A stretch of 64,000 bases of DNA from Anagrus nilaparvatae (Eukaryota > Arthropoda > Insecta > Hymenoptera > Mymaridae): assembly GCA_022575985.1 (NCBI GenBank), contig JAKSXM010000263.1, forward strand, positions 7,854,001 through 7,918,000, read 5' to 3'. The translations under genes were made by a program, and so were the position numbers. The number at the start of each line of letters is the position of its first letter. The first letter of the stretch is position 1. This document shows positions 35,194 through 46,054 of this stretch, one piece after another. The notes under the pieces were generated by a model, which was given only the letters and a program-made list of their open reading frames with translations, searched no databases and was not told where the DNA came from.

Positions 35194-36330
35194 GAGCAAT
35201 TATTTTAAAATTGATACTTAACTCGAGCCTGGAATCGTAAATTTTTTTTTTGAGGGCACATCGATATGACCCGTGTTTTCAGATAGTTTGAACCTTCAGA
35301 AAACCGAAAAAAATCGTGAACAAGAAATCGGCGATAGGTGCCAAAAAGATTTTTTCACTTTTATGTCAAAAAACGTGTTTTTCGTATCTGAGCTACCCTA
35401 AATTTTTAAAATAACTTTTTAGGTAAAAAAACTTTTGTAAAATAGATAAGAAAATCTGATTGCCAGGGAAAACCCACTCCAGAATAAAAAAAAACTTTTC
35501 TTTTTACGATGAAATTTAGCCAAGTTATTGTACATTTAAGATTTTGCCCAAATTCGTCTTAAAAAAGATTGAAATTTTATTGAAAAAAGCCTGTTTCTGA
35601 ACCTTAAACATGCATTATTCGCTTGATTTTCATCGTAAAATAATAATTTTTTTTTTTAAATCGATTAATTTTTTCCTGGCAATTCATTTCTCTAAGAAAA
35701 AAATTATTTTTATTGAAAAAATTTTAATTTTTAGATCAAAAACTGTGTTAAGTAAATCTTGCTACTTACAGTTTTCAAAGGCTTTTGACCTAAAAATTGA
35801 AATTTTGTCAATAAAAATAATTTTTTTCTTAGAGAAATGAATTGCCAGGAAAAAATTAATCGATTTTAAAAAAAAAATTATTATTTTACGATGAAAATCA
35901 AGCGAATAATGCATGTTTAAGGTTCAGAAACAGGCTTTTTTCAATAAAATTTCAATCTTTTTTAAGACGAATTTGAGCAAAATCTTAAATTGACGATAAC
36001 TTGGCTAAATTTCATCGGAAAAAGAAAAGTTTTTTTTTCTTCTGGAGTGGTTTTTCCCTGTCAATCAGATTTTTTTATCTATTTTAAAAAAGTTTTGTTA
36101 CCTAAAAAGTTATTTTAAAAATTTAGGGTAGCTCAGATACGAAAAACACATTTTTTGACATAAAAGTGAAAAAATCTTTTTGGCACCTATCGCCGATTTC
36201 TTGTTCACGATTTTTTTCGGTTTTCTGAAGGTTCAAACTATCTGAAAACACGGGTCATATCGATGTGCCCTCAAAAAAAAAATTTACGATTCCAGGCTCG
36301 AATTAAGTATCAATTTTAAAATAATTGCTC
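35194..36330. mobile_element. Near-perfect 1.1-kb palindromic element
   Basis: Starts GAGCAATTATTTTAAAATTG and ends with the exact complement. The arms, about 540 bp each, differ at roughly 1% of positions in the outer 100 bp that I compared. The central spacer is only ~50 bp (around 35735-35785). It is flanked by ATATATAT at 35186-35193 and 36331-36338, and the PLE2 right arm shows a site with one ATATATAT and no element. No coding capacity. The 8-bp duplication suggests a hAT-like mover, though the ends lack CA...TG. Confidence 0.85.
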
Positions 36331-36610
36331 ATATATATGAAGGACTAGTTTTTATGACTTCAATTTTTTAAGGGGGAATTTTTTTAAAAAATAAAGAATT
36401 TTTTAACCGTTGACGTTAAGGTATATAATTTTAATAGGGATTAAAGGAAAAATATTTTTTTATAAGAATTTTAAAGTTCTAATTAGTAATATGTTATCTT
36501 CTTCTAACTCGTTTTTTTAATCAGATTGATAATGTTTTTTAAAAAATATTTTAAATGTTGAGTGTCTTGTTTGCGAAGGGTAATTAATTAATTAATTAAT
36601 ATTAATTAAT

Positions 36611-36632
36611 ATTTTTTTTTTTTTTTTTTTTT
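36611..36632. repeat. LINE poly(A) tail (T-run on plus strand)
   Basis: About 22 consecutive T directly left of the R1 LINE 3' UTR, consistent with a poly(A) tail in minus orientation. Confidence 0.9.
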
Positions 36633-36919
36633 GTCAAGGGAATCTTGTGAATCTTACATCAGCCATGGAGTGTTTGCGGGCCTTAAAGGCCCGCAAATTT
36701 CCATGACCGCCCAGTTGCACAAAGTGTACAACTGGGAGACCACCGGCGAACGCGGTCTCCGGCTACGCCCCAGATTCTTACTGGATAAACACACTATAAA
36801 CCCCCCTGCGCTTGTTTGCCCCAAACCGGAACTCCCTTTTCAGGTATAACTTCAGTTTGGGACGCGCAGCCTAGGCAACTGGCCGCTGCCTTCCCCCAGC
36901 CTAGTGACAGGAGAGCAAT

Positions 36920-39523
36920 CTACGATAGAAAGCCCTCCTCCTTTTTCTTCAACAAGGTGGCCCTTACGTACTCTGCTACTTTGTTCCAATTTTCAGAACT
37001 CCGTAGCATTTCCGGAACCACCTTCTCTGGCCTCCAAATCGGGAAGGGCGGGCGCCCTTCCGAGTAGCGCACACATTCAAAGAAAGTGTGCTCCACTGTA
37101 TCCTTCTCGCCTGGGCAGTGCAAGCACTCCTCTGTTGCCACCTTATGCCAATGTTTCAACATTGCACGGAAATACCCGTGTCCAGTTAAGAATTGGGTGA
37201 GGTAAAAATCCACCTCCCCATGTTGTCGTCCAGTCCATGCCTGCAGATCTGAAATCAGTCTGCGCGTCCATCGGGCATTTTTCTCTTCCTCCTTTTTCCA
37301 CCGTTCCTGCCATTTTTCCATAGAGCTGGAGCGGGTGCGAGTGGATGCCACTTCGCGGTCCTCTACACTATCGTAAATGTATTTCCGCTCCAACGCTAGC
37401 AGGTCGATGGGTATGACCGATGCTACTACCTGGATCGCTTCGAGCGATACCGTATGGTACGCGCAGGCGATCCTCAGGGCCGCTTGCCGCTGCACAGACG
37501 ATATTTTATGTCTGTACTTGGCAAATTTGGTGATATCCGCCCAGATCTCAGATCCATAAAGCAGGACAGAGTTGACAACGGACATCAACAATCTTCGCTT
37601 CCCGGGTTTGGGCCCTCCTATGTTGGCCATAAGCCTTGACAAGGAGGATGCGATCGACGCGGCCTTCTCACTCGACCTCTGAAATTGTTCCCAGAAGTTC
37701 AGCTTGTTATCAAGCAGAACTCCCAGGTACTTAACCGATGTCTTGGCTTGGATCGTGTGAGGGTTTCCACCATCATCGACATTTACATCGATGTCCGTGG
37801 AAATTGTTGTTCGACGGGTCAGCAGTACGATCTCCGTTTTTGGGATCGCAAGCTGGAGCCCGTGCTCGCCCATCCAGAGGTTGATCTGTCTCATGACTAG
37901 ATTCAACCTCTCCTGGGTTACCTGCATGTCCCTGCCAGTGATGGTCAGAGCCACGTCGTCCGCGTACCCGATCAGAGAAGCTCCTTCCGGGAGGTGAACG
38001 CGCAACAGGCCATCGTAAAAGGCATTCCACAGGTCTGGTCCGAGAACCGAACCTTGGGCAATGCCCGCACTCAGAACCCTCTGTCGCCTGCCATCGAGCG
38101 TGTCGTAGAGCAGTCTCCGGTCCCGTAAGTAGTCCTTTATTACGTTACCCAGATACCTGGGTATCCGGAAATCGTACTCGAGAGACCGGATCATGTCATC
38201 CCACCTGGCCGAATTGAAAGCGTTTTTGACGTCCAACGTTACAAGAAGGACGTCTTTGCGAATTGCAGGCCGCTTTTCTCTCTCAGCCTCTACGGTATCC
38301 ACGACACGCCGGATGGCGTCTATCGTGGAATGCCCCTCACGAAATCCATACTGCTCCTCGGAAAGGCCACCGCCCTCCTCGATAGCTCTTCTCAACCTTG
38401 CCCGGAGCATGCTCTCCATCACCTTTCCGATGGTGTTTAACATGCACAAGGGTCTGTAAGATGATGGAGAGTCCGGGGCTCCACCTTTACCCTTGTTCAA
38501 GAGCACGAGACGTGCCACCTTCCACTGCTTTGGAAACACTCCCGCCACCAAGCATGCATTGAACATGCTTAACAGGATACCAGGGATTATTTTGACCGCT
38601 CGTTTGAGCACTTCCGCTGGTATCCCGTCCGGCCCCGGCGCCTTGCCATTTTTCATTGCCTTGATGGCCTTCACCATCTCGTCCTCGCTGAATAACGGCA
38701 CTTCCTCCCTGGGTATCGCCTCTACCGGGTTTTCCCGGATAGGCCGCTCAGGGAAGAGAGCGCCGATGATTCGTTCGGTCGACACTGCGTCCATCATGTT
38801 GTCAGACCCCCGGTTCAACTTGCCCATTACGACTTTGTAACCAAGACCCCAGGGGTCTTTGTTTACATCCTCGCGTAATGAACACAGGCATCGAGCCTTG
38901 CTTTGACGGATAGCTTTGGCCAGCCGGTGTTTAGCATCCTTGTGTTCCTGGGAAAGTGCAGCAGCCTCGGGCCTGTCCCGTGCTCTTTGCGCCCGTCTAC
39001 GCGTCCTGTGGCACTCCTTGCGGAGCTCCGCTATTTCGGAAGTCCACCAGTAAACTGGCTTTCTCCCTTTCCAGGGCCTTCGACGAGGCATAGAGGCGTC
39101 ACACGCCCCTCGCAATAGAGACGTTACTTTCTTGACTAAGATTTCAGCCTCGCGGGGACCTGTAGCCTCTCCATGCCAAGCAGGGACGGACGACGACTCC
39201 ATTCGAAGATACTCTTCGAACTTGTCCTCGTCCATCTTTGGTACATTCCAACCCAAGGGACGCCTCTTGTACGGAGGCCGTTGGGAGGTTCCCTCAAGCA
39301 CCCGGAACGTGATGTAATGATGGTCGCTACCATTGTAACCATCCATCACCGTCCATTCGCCGATTCTCCCAGACGCACCTTCTGTTGCGAAGGTTATGTC
39401 TGGTATAGAGGCACCCCAACCTGCCCTCTCGTAGGTGGGCCGGTTTCCTCTATTCTGGACCACTAGTTTGCATCTAGTGGCCATTTCCAGTACCTGCTGT
39501 CCCCTAGGATTGGTCGTCGGCAT
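36920..39523 (-). pseudogene. R1-like LINE ORF2 fragment (endonuclease C-terminus, RT, CCHC)
   Basis: 867 residues open without a stop. Residues 1-80 are the end of an APE endonuclease (PDITFATEG, NGSDHHYITFRV). RT spans about 285-560: NGKAPGPDGIPAEVLKRA, SSYRPLCMLNTIGK, EEQYGFREGHSTIDAIR, LDVKNAF (D at 431), GIAQGSVLGP, YADDVAL (520-523). A terminal CLHCPGEKDTVEHTFFEC zinc region is typical of the R1/LOA side of the tree. The first ~150 residues of the endonuclease and any ORF1 are missing because of 5' truncation, so it cannot move on its own. Many plus-strand frames over it are only reflections of its GC-rich codons. Confidence 0.92.
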
Positions 39524-39532
39524 GCCCCAATA

Positions 39533-39600
39533 TTAATTAATATTAATTAATTAATATTAATTAATATTAATTAATTAACCAATCTATTGAATTTACTTTA
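39533..39600. repeat. TTAATTAATATTAA tract beside the R1 LINE
   Basis: The tract occurs on both sides of the LINE (36580-36610 and 39533-39577). Just right of it, TAACCAATCTATTGAATTTACTTT (39576) is repeated in inverse at 39634-39657, forming a hairpin with a ~35-bp A-rich loop. The hairpin suggests a small inversion at the PLE2 fragment edge. Confidence 0.75.
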
Positions 39601-39636
39601 AAAAAAAAAAATAATAATGTACAAAACAACGACAAA

Positions 39637-40128
39637 GTAAATTCAATAGATTGGTTAATATTACCCTTTTATAAATACTTTAATCAAAATATTATTAATA
39701 ATTTAAAAAATCACAACGTGATAATCATTAATAAAAATATCAATAAATTCAATAACCTTATTAAACTCGGTAAAGACAAACTTGAAAAAATGGAAACCAG
39801 GGACATAGTTTACAAAATTAAATGTAAAAACTGTGACTACGTATATATAGGCCAATCAGGACGTAAATTAAGAAAACGTATTGTAGAGCATAAAACAGAC
39901 TATGATAATAAACACAAAGATTCCATTTTTTACAAACATCAATTAAGCACCAATCACAGTTTTGACTTTAACAAAGCGACTATAATAGATACCGAATCAA
40001 ATTATTACAAAAGAACCTTCTCCGAAATGACACACATTCAAATCCATAAAAAAATTCTTAATCGCAAACAAGACACTCAACATTTAAAATATTTTTTAAA
40101 AAACACTATCAATCTGATAAAAAAATGA
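39637..40128 (+). CDS. Penelope C-terminus with GIY-YIG endonuclease (PLE2)
   Basis: A 163-residue open frame counted from the start of recognisable homology (VNSIDWLILPFY); the first methionine-like start is later, at 39718. Residues about 45-60 contain LIKLGKDKLEKMETRDIVYK, then the GIY-YIG core IVYKIKCKNCDYVYIGQSGR, LRKRIVEH, TIIDTESNYYKRTFSEMTHI. This parallels PLE1 but is a different family (about 35-40% identity by eye). RT is missing upstream, replaced by the head-to-head junction, so it is a truncated copy. Confidence 0.85.
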   Translation, partial: VNSIDWLILPFYKYFNQNIINNLKNHNVIIINKNINKFNNLIKLGKDKLEKMETRDIVYKIKCKNCDYVYIGQSGRKLRKRIVEHKTDYDNKHKDSIFYKHQLSTNHSFDFNKATIIDTESNYYKRTFSEMTHIQIHKKILNRKQDTQHLKYFLKNTINLIKK

Positions 40129-40429
40129 GTTAGAAGAAGATAACATATTACTAATTAGAACTTAAAAATTCTTATAAAAAAATATTTTTCCTTTAATCCC
40201 TATTAAAATTATATACCTTAACGTCAACGGTTAAAAAATTCTTTATTTTTTAAAAAAATTCCCCCTTAAAAAATTGAAGTCATAAAAACTAGTCCTTCAT
40301 TAGACTGTGCGAAGCACAGTCTATACCCGCGACAAAATGTCGCTCTTGTGCGCACTCGTTAAGGTCACAGTGATCTCCGATTAGGTTCAAAATTTATATA
40401 TAAGTTAGATATAAGACCAACATGAACTG

Positions 40430-41410
40430 TATTGATTTTGAGCCAAATCGAAAATAAAGTACCGAAATTATTATCAATTTACGGGAATAACAGCGTTAAA
40501 AACACAAAATGTCTATTATAAGACATAAAACATGATAAAATAAGCACTTTCAGGATGAAAATAATCATTCCAGGTTGTAGCGGATACCCTGGAGGTATAA
40601 TTTTTCATTTTCCGCACAAATATATTTTCCGATTTTCCAAGATGGCGGCCCGATAAATTTGAAAAAATGAACTTTTAATTTTACAAGGGGGTTTTTTAGG
40701 GCAAGAAGAACAAATATTCGGTGGAAAATATTCAGTTTTTTAACCTAAAAAATTTTCCGATTTTCCAAGATGGCGGACCAAAAAACTTGAAAAAATGAAT
40801 TTTTGACATAAAACATGATAAAATAAGGACTTTTAAGATGAAAATAATCATTCTAGGTAGAAGAGGATACCCTGGAGGTATAATTTTTCATTTTCCACAC
40901 AAATATATTTTCCGATTTTCCAAGATGGCGACCCGATAAATTTGAAAAAATGAACTTTTAACTTTACAAGAGGGTTTTTCAGGGCAAAAAAACGAATATT
41001 CGGTGGAAAATATTCAGTTTTTTAACCTAAAAAATTTTCCGATTTCCCAAGATGGCGGACCAAAAAACATGAAAAATAAACTAAAATACCATTTTAACTT
41101 GACAAAGGAATTTTTTAGGGCAAAAAAAACGAATATTCGATGGAAAATATCCAGTTTTTTAACCTAAAAAATTTTCCGATTTTCCACGATAGCGGACCAA
41201 GAAAATTGAAAAAATGAACTTTAAACTTTACAAAGGAGGTTTTTAGAACAAAAAAAATAAATATTCGATGAAAAATATTCAATTTTTTAACCTAAAAAAT
41301 TTTTCGATTTTCCAAAATAACGAACCAAAAAACTTGAAAAAATGAACTTTTAACTTTACATAGGGGTTTTTTAGGGCAAGAAAAACAAATATTCGGTAGA
41401 AAATATCAAA
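40430..41410. repeat. Tandem array with YY1-like core CCAAGATGGCGGAC
   Basis: About seven ~135-bp monomers. Each has a segment like ATTTTCCGATTTTCC followed by AAGATGGCGG, a GAAAAAATGAAC segment and a TTTTTTAGGGCAA segment. The first four monomers form a ~285-bp higher-order repeat containing CATAAAACATGATAAAATAA and ATACCCTGGAGGTATAATTT. AAGATGGCGGC is the consensus for YY1/Pho proteins. Copies become more degenerate toward 41.3 kb. Confidence 0.8.
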
Positions 41411-41597
41411 TTATCATATTATATATATCATACAAAATATCAAATAACAAAATATCATATTCTGTTTAATTTTATGAATTATAAAATAATGAAAAGTCTA
41501 TATAATTCCGAAAGTTTACTATTAGAGACCACTAGCGTCGTGCTTTATTATGGTGTTTGTAATTAAGTGTGTCCATAATTAATAATTAATTATGTCC

Positions 41598-42532
41598 CGA
41601 TACAGATCCAAATACTATTGATGATCAACAACGTAAAAAATTAATTCAAGAAAATCCATTAATTGTCAGCTATTTTTTTAAAGAAAGAGTTAATAATTTT
41701 ATGAAATATGTAATAAAACCATTATTTGAAGTATCCGACTTCTGGTATCGTTCGGAATGGCAATTTAGAGGATCACCACATATTCATGGAATTTTATGGT
41801 TTTCAAACGCGTCATTATTTAATAATAAAATTCTAACACCAGAAGAAAGAGAAAAACTTTGCCGTTACTTCGATGATTTTTGTTTTGCAATAAATCCTAA
41901 ACATGATGTAGGAATTAATCATCCTGCACGTCAAAATTTTTCTGTCATTCCAACAGATAATCTGGAAAATGATTTAATTTATTTATTAAATAGATTACAA
42001 CGTCATACGATGCATGGTAAACACTGTATGAGACACAAATATAAAAGCACAATATTAACATGCCAAATAAAAAAGCACAATTTTAACATGCAGTTTTAAT
42101 TTCCCTCAACAAGAAAGAAAAGAAAGCATTATTGATGATTCAGACGGATATTTACGATACCATCCTAAACGTAATGATCCACTCATACAAAGATAGAATC
42201 CAATCATAACATCTATTTGGAGGGCAAATACTGATTTTTTGCCGATTGCATCAGAAGAATCTATTTATATTGCTCAATATGCATCCAAAAGTGAAAAAAT
42301 CTCAAATGATTTACAACAGTGTTTACTGGATATTTGTGCATCCATGTCAGATACACTATTAGCAAAATCAGCAATTCCAAAATTATTCATTTCTACATTA
42401 CATGAAAAAGACTACAGTGCTCAAGAAGTAATACATTTGTTAATGAGTTGGCCTCTATATCACAGTTCACGGAGTTACGTCAATTTAGTAATTCAAGATG
42501 ACGATTGGATACAAATAAAGGTGAATATATAA
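41598..42532 (+). pseudogene. Helitron Rep (HUH endonuclease) fragment
   Basis: Frame from about 41598 reads DPNTIDDQQRK, KYVIKPLFEVSDFWYRSEWQ, FRGSPHIHGILWF (the HUH motif, HIH) and LQRHTMHGKHC. A short frame-shifting duplication near 42050-42090 is followed by FNFPQQERKE and RYHPKRNDPLI. An in-frame TAG at about 42196 comes next, then SIWRANTDF and EESIYIAQYASKSEKIS, the tyrosine motif. In most Helitrons the motif is YxxKY; here it is YIAQY, with Q replacing K. Near 42532 AAAG-GTGAAT may be a splice donor. The protein would nick and join DNA in rolling-circle transposition but is broken here. Confidence 0.85.
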
Positions 42533-42534
42533 TT

Positions 42535-44243
42535 CATTACCAATAATATAAATAACAATTTTACTAATTATTTAAACATCTTTAAAATAAAATGAACCTA
42601 CGTAATTAAGCAATACTTATTTGATGGAACTGTAACTCTTACAATTATATTTTAAATTTAGACATAATAAATTCATTTTAATTAATTTAAATAACTTATA
42701 TACAGTAAATTAACGATTTACAAATCATCGACTCATGTAACTTCAAAGTTAAAAATTTGAATTTAGAACATAAAATTTTTTTATAATCTCTTCTTTTTTT
42801 TAAATTTTAAATAATATTTTCAATAAGACAAAGCTATTTATACTATACAACTTATTCTTAATCTCAACTAATGTATGTATGAAATGAAATGAAAAATAAT
42901 ATTTTTTTAAATTAATATTATTTGTTTAAATTTAATAAGAAAATTTATTAAAATCAATTAAACTTATAAATCTTTACTTTTCTATATGGATAAATTTAAA
43001 TGAAGTGAGTGCGATTTGTATGATCGGGTTTTCACAACTGCCCCAAAATATTTTTAACTGTCGTAAAAAATATAAGAAAAATGAGTCAATAATTTTTTTT
43101 ATTATTGCTGTAAAAAACTCATATTAGCATGAAAAATTTAAAGGATATATCTTTTCATGTTTTTAAGAGCATTTATGTTAAAACAGCGAAAAACAATGAA
43201 ATAATAAAGAATTTTCTGATTAATTTTGAATAATTTGTATAATTTAGAAACAAAAAAATTCATTAAAAAATGATATATTTTAATCTTTCAATTTAATATT
43301 TTGCTGCTTTAACATAAACGCTCTTAAAAACATGAAAAGATATATCCTTATGTAAAATTTCCCGCGAAATCCAAATTTTTTGTCAGATTTTTAATTGCTC
43401 ACGTGACTTGACGGGAAATTTTAAAATTTGTTAAAAAGGATTTTTTGAAAGCTGCTATTTTTTTATCTAGAGCTCCCAAAAAGCAGTGTCCCATCGAAAT
43501 TTTTTTTTTGCCAAAAAATATAAAGTTTAAGAAAAATTTTAAACATGGTTAGAAGATTTTTCACTAATAGGCATTTGAGAAATCGACTTTTGAAAAAAAC
43601 AGCCTATCTTAGCGATTCCTCGCGCATGCGCTACTTAAAAAAAATTTTTTGACCCCAGAATCGGATAGCCAGGGAAATTTCCTCTCCGGACCTAAAAAGA
43701 AAAACTATTTCATGCTAATGTGAGTTTTTTACAGCAATAATAAAAAAAATTATGACTCATTTTTCTTACATTTTTTACAACAGTCAAAAACACTAAATTA
43801 GCTGCCAAAAATCGAGATTTTTCTCTGGGAGGCTAAAAATTAGGCTGGTAACTTATTTTTGGTAGTACTTTCAGAAAAAAATACTTTGGGGCAGTTTTGA
43901 AGACACGACCATACAAATCGCACTCACTACATTTAAATTTACCCATATATGACTTTATATTTTTACTCTAGGTTTAATTTTTTATTTAATTATTTTTTAT
44001 TTTTATTTTAATGCAATACAAAGGATTTTTATAACAAACTTATCTATAAGTATTCATTTTTATAAATTTAAATTCAATTAGTACTATAATATTTAATTTT
44101 ACTTATAATATCAATATAATGTACATACAACTCAACTAGAAGTTTTTTTTATTTTTTCGATTTGCGAACGAATTTTCGAGAAACAATTTTACGCTCTTTT
44201 CAACAGACTATTAAACAATATATAAATAATTTTTTGATTTCAG
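42535..44243. other. Helitron intron or spacer, with a palindromic element inside
   Basis: Between the putative donor at 42532 and a TTTGATTTCAG acceptor at 44243. Apart from the palindrome at 43005-43935 it is plain AT-rich DNA. Confidence 0.5.
43005..43935. mobile_element. Foldback element inside the Helitron intron, about 930 bp
   Basis: Left arm GAGTGCGATTTGTATGATCG ... ACTGCCCCAAA and AAAAACTCATATTAGCATGAA pair with the right arm around 43710-43935 (TTCATGCTAATGTGAG ... TTTGGGGCAGT ... CGATTTGCACTC order reversed). A second inner inverted pair is GCATTTATGTTAAA-type text at 43150-43200 against 43290-43345. The interior carries CGCGCATGCGC and GACCCCAGAATCGG, as in FB-1. Confidence 0.7.
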
Positions 44244-45151
44244 ACAAATGAATCAAATGATGAAAATATTGATACAAAAACTTGTAATTTAATAGAAAAA
44301 TATAAGATCAGACCAAAAGAACTAAATAACTTAACGTTATTAAATTTCGCTAAAAATTATACAATTGTCAAGAACAAATTTACAAAACGACGGAAAGAAA
44401 ACATTGTTAGAATTTTTCCGAAATTTAAAATAACTAATAATGAAATTGAAGATGAAAAATTTTATAAACAGCAATGTATTTTAAACATACTATTTAAAAA
44501 TGATTATAATGATATTCTTCAATCATATATCTATAAATATTCTTCAATCCAGTTGCACGCATAGTTTCAATAAACACACCCAATATTGCCATGCTTTGCT
44601 CGGACAAAAAAGCAACAGGATTACAGAATATATTATACTTGTCAAAAGACTGTAGAATAATGTTACGTACAAATTTATGGGTAGCAGGTGGATTAACAAA
44701 TGGAAGCTTAGGATACATACGGAAAATAATATATGCTGATAATGAATCACCACCACAATTACCTCAAGTATTAATGGTTGAATTTGACAATTACAAAGGA
44801 CCATTTTTGTATAAAAATTATTTCCCAATTATTCCCGTGGAAAGAACTTGGAAACATAATAATATTTTATGCAGTCGCACGCAATTTCCAGTAATGTTGT
44901 CATATGCTCTAACCATCCACAAGTCTCAAGGGCAGACGTTAGATAAAATTTTCTTACACATAAGAGACACGGAAAGACAATTGGGAATTACATACGTCGG
45001 TTTGAGTCGAGTTAAATCAATTAATGATATAATTTTAATAAAAGGTTACAACAAATATCGTTTTGACTCAATACGACTTTCAACATCTTTTAAAGTGAAA
45101 CAAGCTTTCATGCAATCATTAAACAAAATTAATAAAGCAATTAAAGAATAA
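44244..45151 (+). pseudogene. Helitron helicase remnant (Walker region deleted)
   Basis: From 44244: LIEKYKIRPKELNNLTLLNF, RRKENIVRIFPKF and FYKQQCILNILFK, the linker before the PIF1-type helicase. At about 44530-44590 it jumps directly to the C-terminal helicase part: LCSDKKATGLQNILYLSK, MLRTNLWVAGGLTNGSLGYI, FPVMLSYALTIHKSQGQTLD (motif V/VI area) and GITYVGLSRVKSINDIIL. Walker A and B motifs and several hundred residues between are absent, so it is an internal deletion derivative. The 44591 start is the first methionine after the break, not an original start. Confidence 0.85.
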
Positions 45152-45464
45152 AATATTGATTAAAATATTTTTCAAAAACAATTCATATATAATCAAAAAT
45201 TAATTAATTAAAGTTATTATTTTGAATATACATTTAATTAATTACTATTATGTAAATAAACACGCTAATACTGTAAATGTACACATACAATATTTTGTAC
45301 ATTAAATATTTATTGTTTATAACAAAATGAGTTTGATTATTTACTTCACCTAATATACCCAATTAATAATATTTCAAATAATAAAAATCGTCTGTATTTA
45401 GGAATAAATTTAGTGGGTTTTTATGCTTCGCACAGTCTATAATTGTTAGCAATTATCTAGTATA

Positions 45465-46050
45465 TATATCTATACATAAATATTTATTTTTATAAAAAAA
45501 TTTTTTGTATTACTCGGCCAATTTCAAAGAAATTACATTAAAATCAAAGTTAATGTCATATAACATAGAACAGATATTTTGTAAATGTATACATATATAT
45601 AACGTAACACTTAAAAAAATAGTATAATTTATAAGTGGTAGTTTATAATTTACATGTGTAATAAGCAGTTTTTTCCTTTTTCCCCCCCTTTTTTTTTTAA
45701 TATAAAAATTCTTTTTCTAGACTTATTAAATTTAAAATCAAAAATAACATTTAGTTTAACCGCAGACTCATTAATGTTAAGAATAAAAATAAAAAGTTAA
45801 AATTTTAAATAAATTTTGTATTTTAATTGTAAGTTTTTCTAATATTATAAAAAAGTGTACAATTGTTTTAAAAAAAAATTTTTTATATAACTCAAATGTA
45901 TTTTTCAGATTTTGACAAGGAAAGCTATCCTTCGAAACGTCAATGAAATAAAGATAACATTTCAATAAAAAAATTTGTTCCATTCTGATCGTTATATTTT
46001 TATTTAACATTCTTATTTTTTATAAATAAGAAAATAATAAAAAATAATCT
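45465..46050. repeat. PLE2 right terminal region
   Basis: Reverse complement of 34610-35185. Carries the second degenerate hammerhead-like motif (TTTGACAAGGAAAG ... CGAAACGTCAATG, 45903-45945). Ends near TCTTCTACATTA. Confidence 0.8.
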
Positions 46051-46054
46051 TCTA

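Larger units (their letters stand above)
36610..39535 (-). mobile_element. R1-clade LINE, 5'-truncated, GC-rich
   Basis: Minus-strand order: truncated endonuclease, RT, CCHC tail, a ~285-bp 3' UTR and a poly(A) tail (T-run 36611-36632). Both sides abut TTAATTAATATTAA repeats, so it landed in, or generated, an AT tetranucleotide-like tract. The body is near 50% GC in a region of about 25% GC. The 3' UTR carries a hairpin GCGGGCC-TTAAA-GGCCCGC at about 36677. It interrupts PLE2. Confidence 0.92.
40301..45460 (+). mobile_element. Helitron (Helentron-like) inserted in PLE2
   Basis: The left end has the palindrome TAGACTGTGCGAAGCACAGTCTA. The right end has GCTTCGCACAGTCTA, then a hairpin ATTG-TTAG-CAAT, then CTAG at 45457-45460, followed by T. 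The 3' hairpin plus CTAG is the Helitron signature, and short terminal inverted repeats are described for Helentrons. It lies in the AT repeat that is uninterrupted in the PLE2 left arm (36331-36350), which serves as the empty site. It carries pieces of Rep and helicase and is non-autonomous. Confidence 0.85.
34610..46050. mobile_element. Penelope-like element PLE2: two head-to-head fragments with three later insertions
   Basis: The left fragment (34610-36575, minus orientation) and right fragment (40063-46050, plus orientation) are reverse complements once the insertions are removed. Shared text runs from the last ~85 bp of the GIY-YIG frame through a non-coding terminal region. Anchors are GCGAATAATT-free words such as GACTAGTTTTTATGACTTC, CCGTTGACGTTAAGGTATAT and TCATTGACGTTTCGAAAG. 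Penelope elements are often flanked by a truncated inverted copy, so the arrangement is typical. Insertions: a palindrome in the left arm, an R1 LINE between the arms, and a Helitron in the right arm. Confidence 0.85.

Noticed and set aside
36904..39466. Numerous plus-strand open frames of 60-115 residues over the R1 LINE
   Set aside because: They are antisense reflections of the GC-rich minus-strand ORF2, which explains the whole stretch.
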